Positions 19,282-27,848 of a DNA stretch of 64,000 nucleotides are shown here, piece after piece. The DNA is from Faecalicatena contorta (GTDB taxonomy: Bacteria; Bacillota; Clostridia; Lachnospirales; Lachnospiraceae). The stretch is taken from positions 434,001 through 498,000 of the forward strand of contig NZ_QGDS01000002.1 of NCBI RefSeq assembly GCF_003149105.1, given 5' to 3'. The position numbers were made by a program, and so were the translations under genes. A model generated the notes under the pieces. It did not search any database and was not told where the DNA came from. It saw only the letters and a list, made by a program, of their open reading frames with translations. Every line of letters begins with the position of its first letter. Position 1 is the stretch's first letter.

Positions 19282-20205
19282 ATGGGTTATACAAATCAAA
19301 GGATCGCTTATGGCAATACATTAGTAGAATTGGGAAAAGAAAACAAAGAAATCGTAGTGTTGGATGCAGATCTGGGAGGTTCTACAATGGGGAAAATGTT
19401 TGAAGCAGAGTTCCCCGAGCGCCATTTTGAAGCGGGTATAGCAGAAGCAAATATGACTTCTATGGCAGCAGGGCTTGCACAAACAGGGAAGATTCCCTTT
19501 ACAAATTCTTTTGCTGTGTTTTCAGGCGGAAGAGCTTATGACCAGATACGGCAAACAATTGCGATTGGAAAGTTGAATGTAAAGATATGCGGTTCATCTT
19601 CAGGTATGTCTGATTTTGGAGATGGGGCAACGCATCAGGCAATAGAAGATATTGCAATTATGAGGGCTATTCCTAACATGACAGTCTTGTGTCCGGCAGA
19701 TGCAAATGAAACGGCAGAGGCAGTAAAAGCAATGGTAAAGGTGCATGGCCCATGTTACATAAGACTAAACCGGAATGATTATGAAAATGTTACAGAAGAA
19801 GGAAAGACATTTGAAATAGGTAAACCTTCGGTACTTAGAGAGGGAAGTGATGCAGCGGTTTGCGCAACAGGTTATATGACAGGACTTGCACTGGAAGCAG
19901 CAGAAAAATTAGAGGGGAGGATTTCTGTAAAAGTAATTAATGTTGCTACGATAAAACCACTGGATGAAGAGGCACTGAAAAAAGCAATCGGAGACTGTAA
20001 AGCTATTGTGACAGCAGAGGAACATAGTATTGTGGGCGGATTAGGCAGTGCCGTGGCAGAAGTACTCAGGCGGGATACAAGACCAATTGAATTTGTAGGA
20101 GTAAATGACACATTCGGATGCAGCGCACACTCTTATAAGGATGTTTTAAAATGTCATGGTTTAACGACAGAGCACATTGTGGAGGCAATTGAACAAATAA
20201 TCTAA
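19282..20205 (+). CDS. transketolase, C-terminal subunit
   Basis: 307-residue partner of the preceding subunit, covering the pyrimidine-binding and C-terminal domains. Visible features are DADLGGSTMG, the HFEAGIAEANM segment that holds the cofactor-activating glutamate, and SSGMSDFGDGATHQAIEDIA. As in archaeal and many Firmicutes enzymes, the two halves are separate genes, each with its own GGAGG site. Confidence 0.92.
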   Translation: MGYTNQRIAYGNTLVELGKENKEIVVLDADLGGSTMGKMFEAEFPERHFEAGIAEANMTSMAAGLAQTGKIPFTNSFAVFSGGRAYDQIRQTIAIGKLNVKICGSSSGMSDFGDGATHQAIEDIAIMRAIPNMTVLCPADANETAEAVKAMVKVHGPCYIRLNRNDYENVTEEGKTFEIGKPSVLREGSDAAVCATGYMTGLALEAAEKLEGRISVKVINVATIKPLDEEALKKAIGDCKAIVTAEEHSIVGGLGSAVAEVLRRDTRPIEFVGVNDTFGCSAHSYKDVLKCHGLTTEHIVEAIEQII

Positions 20206-20223
20206 AATCAGGAGGAAGGAAAA

Positions 20224-21108
20224 ATGAAGCTAGGATTTATCGGACTTGGAATTATGGGAAAACCAATGGTGAAAAACCTTTTGAAAGCGGGGCATGAGGT
20301 CATTGTATATGATGTGATTCAATCGAACGTGGATCAGGCGGTAGCTGAGGGAGCAAATCCGGCGAATTCTTCGAAAGAAGTTGCAGAGCAGTGTAAGCTT
20401 GTAATTACTATGCTGCCAAATTCTCCCCATGTCAAAAGTGTAGTTATGGGAGAAAACGGAGTGCTCGACGGAGCACAGCCTGGGACTATACTTGTTGATA
20501 TGAGTTCCATTGCACCACAGGCATCCCAGGAAATCTGCAAAGCTTGCGGGGAAAAGGGGATAAAGATGATTGACGCTCCGGTTTCCGGCGGCGAACCGAA
20601 AGCAGTTGATGGAACCTTATCCATTATGGTGGGCGGCGATGAAGAGGTATTTAAAGAAGTGTACGATATATTGATGGTAATGGGAGGCAGTGCGGTCCAT
20701 TGTGGAGACATCGGAGCCGGAAATACAACAAAGCTGGCAAATCAAATTATAGTTGCTTTAAATATAGCGGCGGTGTCAGAAGCATTTATGCTCAGCACAA
20801 AAGCAGGGGTGAATCCGATAAAAGTATTTGATGCAATCAAAGGGGGTCTTGCAGGTTCTACGGTTATGAACGCAAAAGTACCAATGATTACAGAAGGCAA
20901 CTTTGAACCAGGTTTCAAAATCAATCTTCATATCAAAGATCTTAATAATGCGCTTGAAACCGGACACAATGTAGGCGCTCCTTTGCCACTGGCATCTCAG
21001 GTTATGGAAATGCTTCAAACCTTAAAAGCAGATGGTCTGGGAGATAAAGATCACAGTGCAATTGCAAAATATTATGAAAAAGTAGCAGATGCTGAAATTA
21101 GAAAGTAA
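20224..21108 (+). CDS. beta-hydroxyacid dehydrogenase (GarR / 3-hydroxyisobutyrate dehydrogenase family)
   Basis: 294-residue NAD(P)-dependent reductase. The N-terminal Rossmann motif GFIGLGIMGKPM, the substrate segment DAPVSGGEPKA and the catalytic lysine in GNTTKLANQ are clear. Family members reduce tartronate semialdehyde, glyoxylate, succinate semialdehyde or sulfolactaldehyde. In this operon it could reduce the short aldehyde acid left after transketolase cleavage. Substrate not determined; AGGAGGAAGG lies before the ATG. Confidence 0.9.
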   Translation: MKLGFIGLGIMGKPMVKNLLKAGHEVIVYDVIQSNVDQAVAEGANPANSSKEVAEQCKLVITMLPNSPHVKSVVMGENGVLDGAQPGTILVDMSSIAPQASQEICKACGEKGIKMIDAPVSGGEPKAVDGTLSIMVGGDEEVFKEVYDILMVMGGSAVHCGDIGAGNTTKLANQIIVALNIAAVSEAFMLSTKAGVNPIKVFDAIKGGLAGSTVMNAKVPMITEGNFEPGFKINLHIKDLNNALETGHNVGAPLPLASQVMEMLQTLKADGLGDKDHSAIAKYYEKVADAEIRK

Positions 21109-21140
21109 AACTCATAAGCTGAGGAGCAGGGAGGTAGTGT

Positions 21141-22511
21141 ATGGATTTAGGGACAAAATTGATTATTAACCTGGTAATAGCCATTGCCATAATTTTAGTA
21201 TGTATCATGCTGTTTAAAGTCAATGCAACCATTGCTTTGATTCTGGCCAGTATATATATGGGCGTTGCGTCCGGGATTGAAGTATTGGAAACCATCACAT
21301 TGATTGGCGATGGGTTCGGCAGTATGATGGCCAGTATGGGACTGCCAATAGGATTGGGGGTTATTCTTGGACAATTACTTTCAGATAGTGGAGGGGCAAA
21401 TGTAATTGCTGAAACGATTGTCCGAAAGTTTCCGGCAGAAAAATCGCTTTATGCACTGGCTTTTACGGGGTTTATACTTTCAATCCCAGTATTCTTTGAC
21501 GTGACTTTTATCATTCTGATACCAATCGGCATCGCCATTGCCAGACAGATTAATAAACCAATGGCATACATAACCGGTGTTTTGACCGCAGGTGCAACGA
21601 CTGCACATTGTATTGTTCCACCGACGCCCAATCCGTTAGCGGCTCCGGATATTCTCGGATTTGATCTGGGAGAAATGGTAATTGCAGGACTTATATTTGG
21701 AATCATTACAGTTCTGGGAACCGTATTCATTTATACCAAAATCCATGACAGGGGAATTTGGAATAATGAAAAAGATATTAACCATTCTTCAACTGTTGTA
21801 GAAGAGCTGGAAGCAGCTGCGGCAAAAAATGATGAACAACGGCCTGGATTTTGGGTATCTCTGATTCCGATTTTCTTTCCAATCATATGTATTCTGTCAG
21901 GAACAGTAGCGAGCGCGGTGGTAGGAGAAGAGAATGTTCCATTAATCTGCCAGGTTTTAGGGACAAAAATAGTAGCCTTATTGACAGGAGCGCTTGCGGC
22001 CTATATCGTAGGATATAAATATATTGGAAAAGAAAAAATCGAGGACTCTTGCGGCGAAGCGTTAAAGGCAGCAGGTGTGGTACTTTTAATCACAGGGGCG
22101 GGCGGTTCTTTTGGAACTGTAATCAAGGCAACGGATATTGGAACGGTATTAGTAGACAAATTAGGAATTGACAACAGCTCTAAAATTGCTATATTGTTCC
22201 TGGCATTTTTCATTGGATTTATCTTCCGTGTTGCACAAGGATCAGGAACGGTTGCAGGTATTACATCAATGACGATTATGGCAACAATTTCGGGAACTGT
22301 AGCACTTCATCCGGTCTATATTGCTATGGCGTGTCTGTCAGGCGGGAACAGCGTAGGGCATGTAAATGACAGCGGATTCTGGGTTGCAACAAATCTTTCG
22401 GGATTGAGTGTAACCGGAGGCTTGAAAACGTATACACTTGCGTCATTTATATCAGCAGTTTTTATTTTCTTAATCGCTCTGGCAGGTGCAGTAATATTAC
22501 CAATGGCTTAA
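21141..22511 (+). CDS. GntP-family gluconate/sugar-acid permease
   Basis: 456-residue membrane protein with about 12 hydrophobic segments, typical of the GntP proton symporters (gluconate, idonate, glycerate). PPTPNPLAAPDILGFD and the GGNSVGHVNDSGFW segment are family signatures. GGGAGGTAGTGT precedes the ATG. It suggests that the operon substrate is a sugar carboxylate. The stop TAA at 22509-22511 lies 24 bases ahead of the next start. Confidence 0.9.
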   Translation: MDLGTKLIINLVIAIAIILVCIMLFKVNATIALILASIYMGVASGIEVLETITLIGDGFGSMMASMGLPIGLGVILGQLLSDSGGANVIAETIVRKFPAEKSLYALAFTGFILSIPVFFDVTFIILIPIGIAIARQINKPMAYITGVLTAGATTAHCIVPPTPNPLAAPDILGFDLGEMVIAGLIFGIITVLGTVFIYTKIHDRGIWNNEKDINHSSTVVEELEAAAAKNDEQRPGFWVSLIPIFFPIICILSGTVASAVVGEENVPLICQVLGTKIVALLTGALAAYIVGYKYIGKEKIEDSCGEALKAAGVVLLITGAGGSFGTVIKATDIGTVLVDKLGIDNSSKIAILFLAFFIGFIFRVAQGSGTVAGITSMTIMATISGTVALHPVYIAMACLSGGNSVGHVNDSGFWVATNLSGLSVTGGLKTYTLASFISAVFIFLIALAGAVILPMA

Positions 22512-22535
22512 ATGAAAGGGAAGCAGGTGAAAAAG

Positions 22536-23558
22536 ATGAAAGCATTACGATATTTAGGGGAAAGACAACTTGAGATACAGGAAGTGGAAAAACCTGTTCC
22601 GCAAAAGGGCGAGGTATTGCTGCGGGTGAAAGCATGTGGAATCTGCGGCAGTGATGTTCACGGGTATCTGGGCCTGACCGGAAGAAGACTGCCCCCCATG
22701 ACAATGGGACACGAATTTGCGGCAGAGGTAGAAGCGCTGGGAGAAGGTGTTACCAAATTTAAAGTTGGTGACGGTGTAATTCCACAACCCATCAACTTTT
22801 GCGGAGAATGTGAAAATTGTAAGCAAGGTCTTACGAACATGTGCCTGAACAAGAAATTTTTTGGGGTTTTAGATGTGGATGGCGCAATGGCAGAATACGT
22901 AGCTGTTCCAGAGAAGCTTCTTTATAAATTGCCTGATAATATTTCATATAAAATAGGAGCTCTGACAGAGCCTTATGCTGTGGCTTATGGTGCGGTAAAA
23001 AAGAGCGGCGATCTGGCAGGAAAGAATGTTTTGATAATCGGAGCAGGTACAATCGGACTTTGTATTTTGCAATTAGTAAAGTTAAAAAATCCTGCAAAAA
23101 TTATAGTATCTGATCTAAGTAATTCAAGGCTGGATGCGGCAAAAGAATTTGGAGCAGATGAAGTTGTCAATCCAGGTATTGAAGATGCTATGACAGCAAT
23201 TGAAAATTATACGGATGGCCATATGATAGATGTGTCTATTGAAGCTGTTGGTGTACAGGCAACTGCAAATCAGTCTATTAAATGCCTTAGGATAGGCGGT
23301 GCGGCAGTTTGGGTCGGAATGTCCCAAAAAGAGATGCAGATTAATATGCAGGATATTGTATGTTTTGCAAGAAAGATATTAGGTTCCTTTAATTATACCC
23401 ATCAGGAATTTGGCGAAGTGGCAGAGATTATTGGGGCTGGGAAATTGAACGCGGAAAAATTGATTTCTAAAGTCATACCATTGGAGGAAACAATGCAGGC
23501 GATGGAGGACCTTCATCAGAAGCCAGATGAATATATCAAAATTATAATTGAACCATAA
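22536..23558 (+). CDS. zinc-dependent sugar (acid) / polyol dehydrogenase
   Basis: Medium-chain dehydrogenase of 340 residues with catalytic zinc residues in CGICGSDVHGY and GHE, four structural cysteines in CGECENCKQGLTNMC, and Rossmann GAGTIGLCIL. It belongs with the sorbitol, idonate and galactitol-phosphate dehydrogenase group. The ATG at 22536 has AAGCAGGTG upstream; an ATG at 22512 directly after the gntP stop would add 8 basic residues. Likely oxidises the imported sugar acid to a keto form. Confidence 0.88.
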   Translation: MKALRYLGERQLEIQEVEKPVPQKGEVLLRVKACGICGSDVHGYLGLTGRRLPPMTMGHEFAAEVEALGEGVTKFKVGDGVIPQPINFCGECENCKQGLTNMCLNKKFFGVLDVDGAMAEYVAVPEKLLYKLPDNISYKIGALTEPYAVAYGAVKKSGDLAGKNVLIIGAGTIGLCILQLVKLKNPAKIIVSDLSNSRLDAAKEFGADEVVNPGIEDAMTAIENYTDGHMIDVSIEAVGVQATANQSIKCLRIGGAAVWVGMSQKEMQINMQDIVCFARKILGSFNYTHQEFGEVAEIIGAGKLNAEKLISKVIPLEETMQAMEDLHQKPDEYIKIIIEP

Positions 23559-23571
23559 AAAGGAGGACTAT

Positions 23572-24369
23572 ATGAGATTTGGCTGTTGTTTGAATATGGT
23601 CGCATCTTATACGGATGGAACAGGGATTGAACACATAGAAAAACTGGCAGAGCTGGGATATGAATATGCAGAACTTCCATTGGCGGAGATGATGATGCTT
23701 TCTGAAGAGAAATTCAATAATCTAAAAAAACGTGTGCAGGATTCCGGAATTGCATGTGAGGTATGTAACAACTTTTTCCCAAAGACGATGCGATTGACCG
23801 GAGAAGAAGTACATATGGATATGATTTTGACATATGCAGAAAAAGCACTGGACAGGGCGCATGAACTGGGTGTTAGATATGTAGTGTTTGGAAGCGGACC
23901 AGCTAAAAATGTGCCTGAAGGCTACTCTTTAGAGAATGGATATCAGCAAGTGGTAAATTTACTGAAACAAGTGGGAGAAATTGCCCGAAACAGAGGCATC
24001 ACCATTGTAATCGAGCCGCTCCGAAAGGCTGAATGCAATTTAATCAATACATTTAAAGAAGGCTGCGGATTGGCTGCGGACGTAAATCATGAATGTGTAA
24101 AAGTACTGGTTGACTTTTATCACCTGTCAGAAGAAAAGGAACCTCTTACAAATATTTTAGAAAATGGCAAACAATTTCTGCGGCATGTACACTTTGCAAA
24201 CCCTAATGGCAGGGTATACCCGGAGAGTATGGTAGAAGCAGACTACCAAGCATTTTTTGCCGCACTGAGGGAGATAGAATACAATGAAAGAATCAGCTGT
24301 GAGGCATACTGTGAGAATTTTGCCTTGAGTGCTTCTAAAACGCTTAAAGTTTTCCGGGAAAATGCATAG
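23572..24369 (+). CDS. sugar phosphate isomerase/epimerase-like TIM barrel
   Basis: 265-residue member of the AP-endonuclease-2/xylose-isomerase-like superfamily (hydroxypyruvate isomerase, tagatose epimerase). The metal ligands can be followed: Glu in VIEPLRKAEC, Asp in LVDFYHLSEE, His in HVHFANP and Glu in SCEAYCEN. The ATG at 23572 follows AAAGGAGGACTAT; an earlier ATG at 23548 lies inside the previous gene. Last structural gene of the operon. The exact isomerised sugar is unknown. Confidence 0.85.
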   Translation: MRFGCCLNMVASYTDGTGIEHIEKLAELGYEYAELPLAEMMMLSEEKFNNLKKRVQDSGIACEVCNNFFPKTMRLTGEEVHMDMILTYAEKALDRAHELGVRYVVFGSGPAKNVPEGYSLENGYQQVVNLLKQVGEIARNRGITIVIEPLRKAECNLINTFKEGCGLAADVNHECVKVLVDFYHLSEEKEPLTNILENGKQFLRHVHFANPNGRVYPESMVEADYQAFFAALREIEYNERISCEAYCENFALSASKTLKVFRENA

Positions 24370-24381
24370 TAAGCATGTGGA

Positions 24382-24412
24382 GAAGGACCTGTTTTTAACA
24401 GGTTCTTCTTTT
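24382..24412 (+). terminator. terminator ending the transketolase operon
   Basis: A 12-bp stem (24382-24393 / 24397-24408) with a G-T wobble and a TTT loop, followed by TTTT. Confidence 0.8.
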
Positions 24413-24461
24413 GAGAAAAGAAGCAAAAATTCCTTCCTATGTATGGAAACAACAGTTGCAG

Positions 24462-24490
24462 TCGACATTAATTTTGGGGCATGTTATAAT
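24462..24490 (+). promoter_or_regulatory. promoter for the GntR gene
   Basis: TCGACA (24462-24467), 17 bp, TATAAT (24485-24490), with an extended TG just upstream. Confidence 0.65.
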
Positions 24491-24547
24491 ATCAAAGTAA
24501 ATAGGATGAGGTGTACTACCGACATCTGCTGCAGGGAGAAGTGAGCA

Positions 24548-25246
24548 ATGAAAATACAACCAATACAAAAAGTAAATGTGGGTGAACAAGTCTTTCAACA
24601 GATGAAAAAGCAACTGATAACCGGTGAATGGAAGCCAGGAGATAAGCTTCCTTCAGAAAATGAACTTGCGGATTTGTTTAATGTCAGCCGTATTACAATC
24701 AGGCAGGCTTTGCAGAAATTAAGTGCATTAGATTTGGTTGAAACAAGACTTGGAGAAGGTTCGTTTGTCAAAGAGATTGAGGTAGAGCGGAGTTTAAATG
24801 AACTGATTCCCACAATGTATTTAGGCGGGCAGTCTCAGTCTCAGGTAATTGAATTTCGTGAAATCATTGATTCTGAGAGCGCGCGGCTTGCGGCTAAGAG
24901 AGCAGAAAAAGAGGATATCGAAGAGCTTAGAGCTTTGGTGGGCGAAATGAAAAGAGCGCAGAAGAATGAAGATAATAAAGGTTATGCAAAGTCAGATTTA
25001 GCATTTCACATTAAAATTGGTGAAATGACGAAGAATCCTTTAATTATTAAGACAAATTCAATTCTCCGGGATATTCTTGAGGAATCAATGGATGATGTTA
25101 TCAGGAAGATGGGATTTGAGCCGGGAATTTACTACCATGAAAAGATTTTGGGTGCTATAGAAAATGGAGAAGCATCATTAGCGATGAAATTAATGCGTGA
25201 GCATATTAGCAAAAATGAATCCTATTTTGAGGAAGAAAATAAATAA
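24548..25246 (+). CDS. GntR-family transcriptional regulator, FadR/FCD type
   Basis: 232 residues. An N-terminal winged helix (KLPSENELADLFNVSRITIRQ) is followed by an all-helical FCD ligand domain with the metal-type residues (EFREIIDSESARLAA, DLAFHIKIG). Such regulators usually repress sugar-acid genes and are released by the substrate or an intermediate. It sits immediately behind the transketolase operon with its own promoter and probably controls it. Confidence 0.88.
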   Translation: MKIQPIQKVNVGEQVFQQMKKQLITGEWKPGDKLPSENELADLFNVSRITIRQALQKLSALDLVETRLGEGSFVKEIEVERSLNELIPTMYLGGQSQSQVIEFREIIDSESARLAAKRAEKEDIEELRALVGEMKRAQKNEDNKGYAKSDLAFHIKIGEMTKNPLIIKTNSILRDILEESMDDVIRKMGFEPGIYYHEKILGAIENGEASLAMKLMREHISKNESYFEEENK

Positions 25247-25326
25247 TATTATAGAGTGTACTTCTTGAACTTCTAATGTTGAAGAAGGTATGATTTGCCT
25301 GCTCCGAAAAAGAGAGGAGATAAAAC

Positions 25327-25869
25327 ATGAGATTGGAAACAGAAAGACTAATCCTTCGATCCTGGCAGGAAGAGGATGCCGGGGATTTATATGAATATGC
25401 GAAGGACCCGCAGGTAGGCCCGATTGCAGGGTGGCCGCCGCATACCAGTGTGGAAAACAGCCGTGAGATTATAAAGGAGGTGCTGTCAGCGGAGGAAACT
25501 TATGCGGTTGTTTTGAAAGAGGAACAGAAAGCTGTCGGCAGCATCGGCCTGATGACTGGCTCCGCCAGTAATCTTGACATACCCGATGAAGAGGGGGAAA
25601 TTGGTTATTGGATTGGCGTTCCATTCTGGGGACAGGGACTGATCCCCGAGGCAGTAGGAGAAATGCTGCGGCACGGCTTTGAAGATTTGCATTTGGAGAA
25701 AATCTGGTGCGGCTATTTTGATGGAAATACAAAATCTAAAAGGGTGCAGGAAAAATGCGGATTTGTGTATCATCATACCAATGAAAATATTCACTGGGAG
25801 CTGATGGATGATATCAGAACGGAGCATGTGACCTGTATGACGAAAGAACAATGGGTGAAAATGCAGTAA
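25327..25869 (+). CDS. GNAT-family N-acetyltransferase (RimJ/RimL-like)
   Basis: 180 residues starting METERLILRSW-like (here RLETERLILRSWQEEDA) with the acetyl-CoA region EIGYWIGVPFWGQGLIPEAVGEM and a C-terminal SKRVQEKCGF segment, all typical of the RimJ/RimL group that acetylates protein N-termini or small amines. AGAGGAG precedes the ATG. It ends 18 bases before vanR, on the same strand, but no link to resistance is evident. Confidence 0.85.
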   Translation: MRLETERLILRSWQEEDAGDLYEYAKDPQVGPIAGWPPHTSVENSREIIKEVLSAEETYAVVLKEEQKAVGSIGLMTGSASNLDIPDEEGEIGYWIGVPFWGQGLIPEAVGEMLRHGFEDLHLEKIWCGYFDGNTKSKRVQEKCGFVYHHTNENIHWELMDDIRTEHVTCMTKEQWVKMQ

Positions 25870-25887
25870 GGATGGTGAAAATCTGAT

Positions 25888-26589
25888 ATGAATGAAAGTA
25901 TTTTAATCGTAGATGATGAAAAAGAAATAGCCGATTTAATTGAAGTTTATTTGAAAAATGATGGTTATACTGTATATAAGCTCTATAATGGCGTTGAAGC
26001 ACTAAAATGTATTGAGTCTACAAAACTTGATATGGCAATTTTAGATGTTATGCTTCCGGATATTGACGGGTTTCATATCTGCCAGAAAATTCGTGAAAAG
26101 TATTTTTTCCCTATTATTATGCTGACTGCAAAGGTTGAGGATGCGGACAAGATTATGGGGCTTACTATTGGGGCTGACGATTATATAACAAAACCGTTTA
26201 ATCCATTGGAGGTTGTGGCAAGGGTAAAAACTCAGCTGCGGCGTTACATGAAATATAACGGGAATAATGAAGAAGCTGCTGTATCCATCAAAGAGTATGA
26301 TTTGAAAGGCTTGATTATAAATAAGGATACGCATAAATGCACTTTGTTCGGAAAAGAACTTAAACTCACTCCGATTGAGTTCTCCATTCTTTGGTATTTA
26401 TGTGAACATCAAGGCAGTGTCGTTTCTTCAGAAGAACTGTTTGAAGCAGTATGGGGCGAAAAATATCTTGATAACAATAATACTGTTATGGCTCATATTG
26501 GACGGCTGCGTGAAAAAATGAATGAACCTGCAAAAAAACCTAAATTTATTAAAACGGTATGGGGAGTTGGATATACAATTGAAAAGTAA
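25888..26589 (+). CDS. vanR: VanR-type response regulator
   Basis: OmpR-family regulator of 233 residues: receiver domain with DDEKE, phospho-acceptor aspartate in AILDVMLPD, and the DDYITKPF switch, then a winged-helix DNA-binding domain ending VWGVGYTIEK. It resembles VanR of vanG-type clusters. Paired with vanS, which overlaps its end by 11 bases, and placed directly upstream of vanG. Confidence 0.85.
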   Translation: MNESILIVDDEKEIADLIEVYLKNDGYTVYKLYNGVEALKCIESTKLDMAILDVMLPDIDGFHICQKIREKYFFPIIMLTAKVEDADKIMGLTIGADDYITKPFNPLEVVARVKTQLRRYMKYNGNNEEAAVSIKEYDLKGLIINKDTHKCTLFGKELKLTPIEFSILWYLCEHQGSVVSSEELFEAVWGEKYLDNNNTVMAHIGRLREKMNEPAKKPKFIKTVWGVGYTIEK

Positions 26590-27712
26590 AATACCAAAAG
26601 GCAACGGTGATTATCGACAGTTGCAAACAAAACTATTTGCCCGGACAATCAGCATGGTGTTCGGTTCCATTGTGACAATTTGGTTTCTTTATACGGTTAT
26701 ACTGCGCGGAAATTTTGCAAACTGGATGGTTGCATTATTTCAACATGTATTTCGTATGGATTACATCAACGCTCTGAATTTATATCGGCAGACCTTTCGT
26801 AACTATATGGAGATTGTTTTCTTTATTGCAATAGCAATGATGTTCTTTTTAATATTCCATTTCTATTTAAAATGGTTTACCGGGTATTTCGGAGAAATCA
26901 ACAAGGGAATTGATGCACTAATTAAAGAGAATACTGATGAAATAAGTCTGTCGCCGGAGTTGGCAGCCACAGAAAAAAAGATAAATACGATTAAACACAC
27001 TCTTGAAAAACGAAAAATTGACACACAGTTAGCGGAGAAACGGAAAAACGATCTTGTTGTGTATCTTGCCCACGACTTAAAAACTCCATTGACATCAATC
27101 ATAGGCTATTTAACTCTGCTGCGTGATGAAGACAAAATATCAGAAGAACTTAGGCAAAAGTATTTGGGTATTTCATTAGATAAAGCAGAGCGGCTTGAGG
27201 ATTTAATAAATGAGTTTTTTGAAATTACAAGATTTAATCTTTCAGACATCACACTTCAATATAGCAAGGTAAATTTAACCCGCCTGCTTGAACAACTTGT
27301 ATTTGAGTTCAAACCAATGTTATTAGATAAAGACTTGAAATGTAATCTCAGCTCAGAACATAATTTGATGTTGGTATGTGATGTGGACAAAATGCAGCGT
27401 GTGTTGGATAATCTTTTGCGCAATGCCGTATTTTACAGTTTTGAAAATAGTACCATTGAAATTAATGTTATACAGGATGAGAACAAAACAACGATTAAGT
27501 TTATAAATCACGGCAATACAATTCCTAAGGAAAAACTTGAACGGATTTTTGAACAATTCTATCGTCTTGACACATCCCGCGGCTCTAACAATGGCGGCGC
27601 GGGTCTCGGATTGGCCATTGCAAAAGAGATTGTAAATCTTCACAATGGAACTATTGCGGCAAAAAGTAAAAATGAAGTTATTGAATTTGATGTGACAATC
27701 CCGTCTCCGTAG
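26579..27712 (+). CDS. vanS: VanS-type sensor histidine kinase
   Basis: Membrane sensor of about 377 residues starting at a TTG (26579) that overlaps the vanR stop; GGGGAG lies 8-12 bases upstream. Two membrane segments enclose a short external loop, followed by a linker, the H box AHDLKTPLTSI, an N box DNLLRNAVFYS and a G2-type GGAGLGLAIAKEIV. Length and architecture match VanS of vanG clusters. It should sense a cell-wall signal such as vancomycin and control VanR phosphorylation. Confidence 0.85.
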   Translation: MKSKIPKGNGDYRQLQTKLFARTISMVFGSIVTIWFLYTVILRGNFANWMVALFQHVFRMDYINALNLYRQTFRNYMEIVFFIAIAMMFFLIFHFYLKWFTGYFGEINKGIDALIKENTDEISLSPELAATEKKINTIKHTLEKRKIDTQLAEKRKNDLVVYLAHDLKTPLTSIIGYLTLLRDEDKISEELRQKYLGISLDKAERLEDLINEFFEITRFNLSDITLQYSKVNLTRLLEQLVFEFKPMLLDKDLKCNLSSEHNLMLVCDVDKMQRVLDNLLRNAVFYSFENSTIEINVIQDENKTTIKFINHGNTIPKEKLERIFEQFYRLDTSRGSNNGGAGLGLAIAKEIVNLHNGTIAAKSKNEVIEFDVTIPSP

Positions 27713-27773
27713 GAAAATCGTAAGAATTTACGGACAAAAATATAAGAAAATAGTTAGCGCGAACGAAAAAAAG

Positions 27774-27822
27774 CACTCTTGAGTTTTGATACAATTTTTG
27801 TGTCAGAGCAAGAGTGTTTTTT
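27774..27822 (+). terminator. terminator/attenuator between vanS and vanG
   Basis: CACTCTTG (27774-27781) pairs with CAAGAGTG (27809-27816) and a six-T run follows; an inner GATACAA/TTGTGTC stem lies in the loop. It ends the vanRS message or attenuates read-through. A short CGTAA-GAAT-TTACG dyad at 27719-27732 could be a VanR site. Confidence 0.75.
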
Positions 27823-27848
27823 ATATGTAGAAGCAAAGGAGACTAAAA

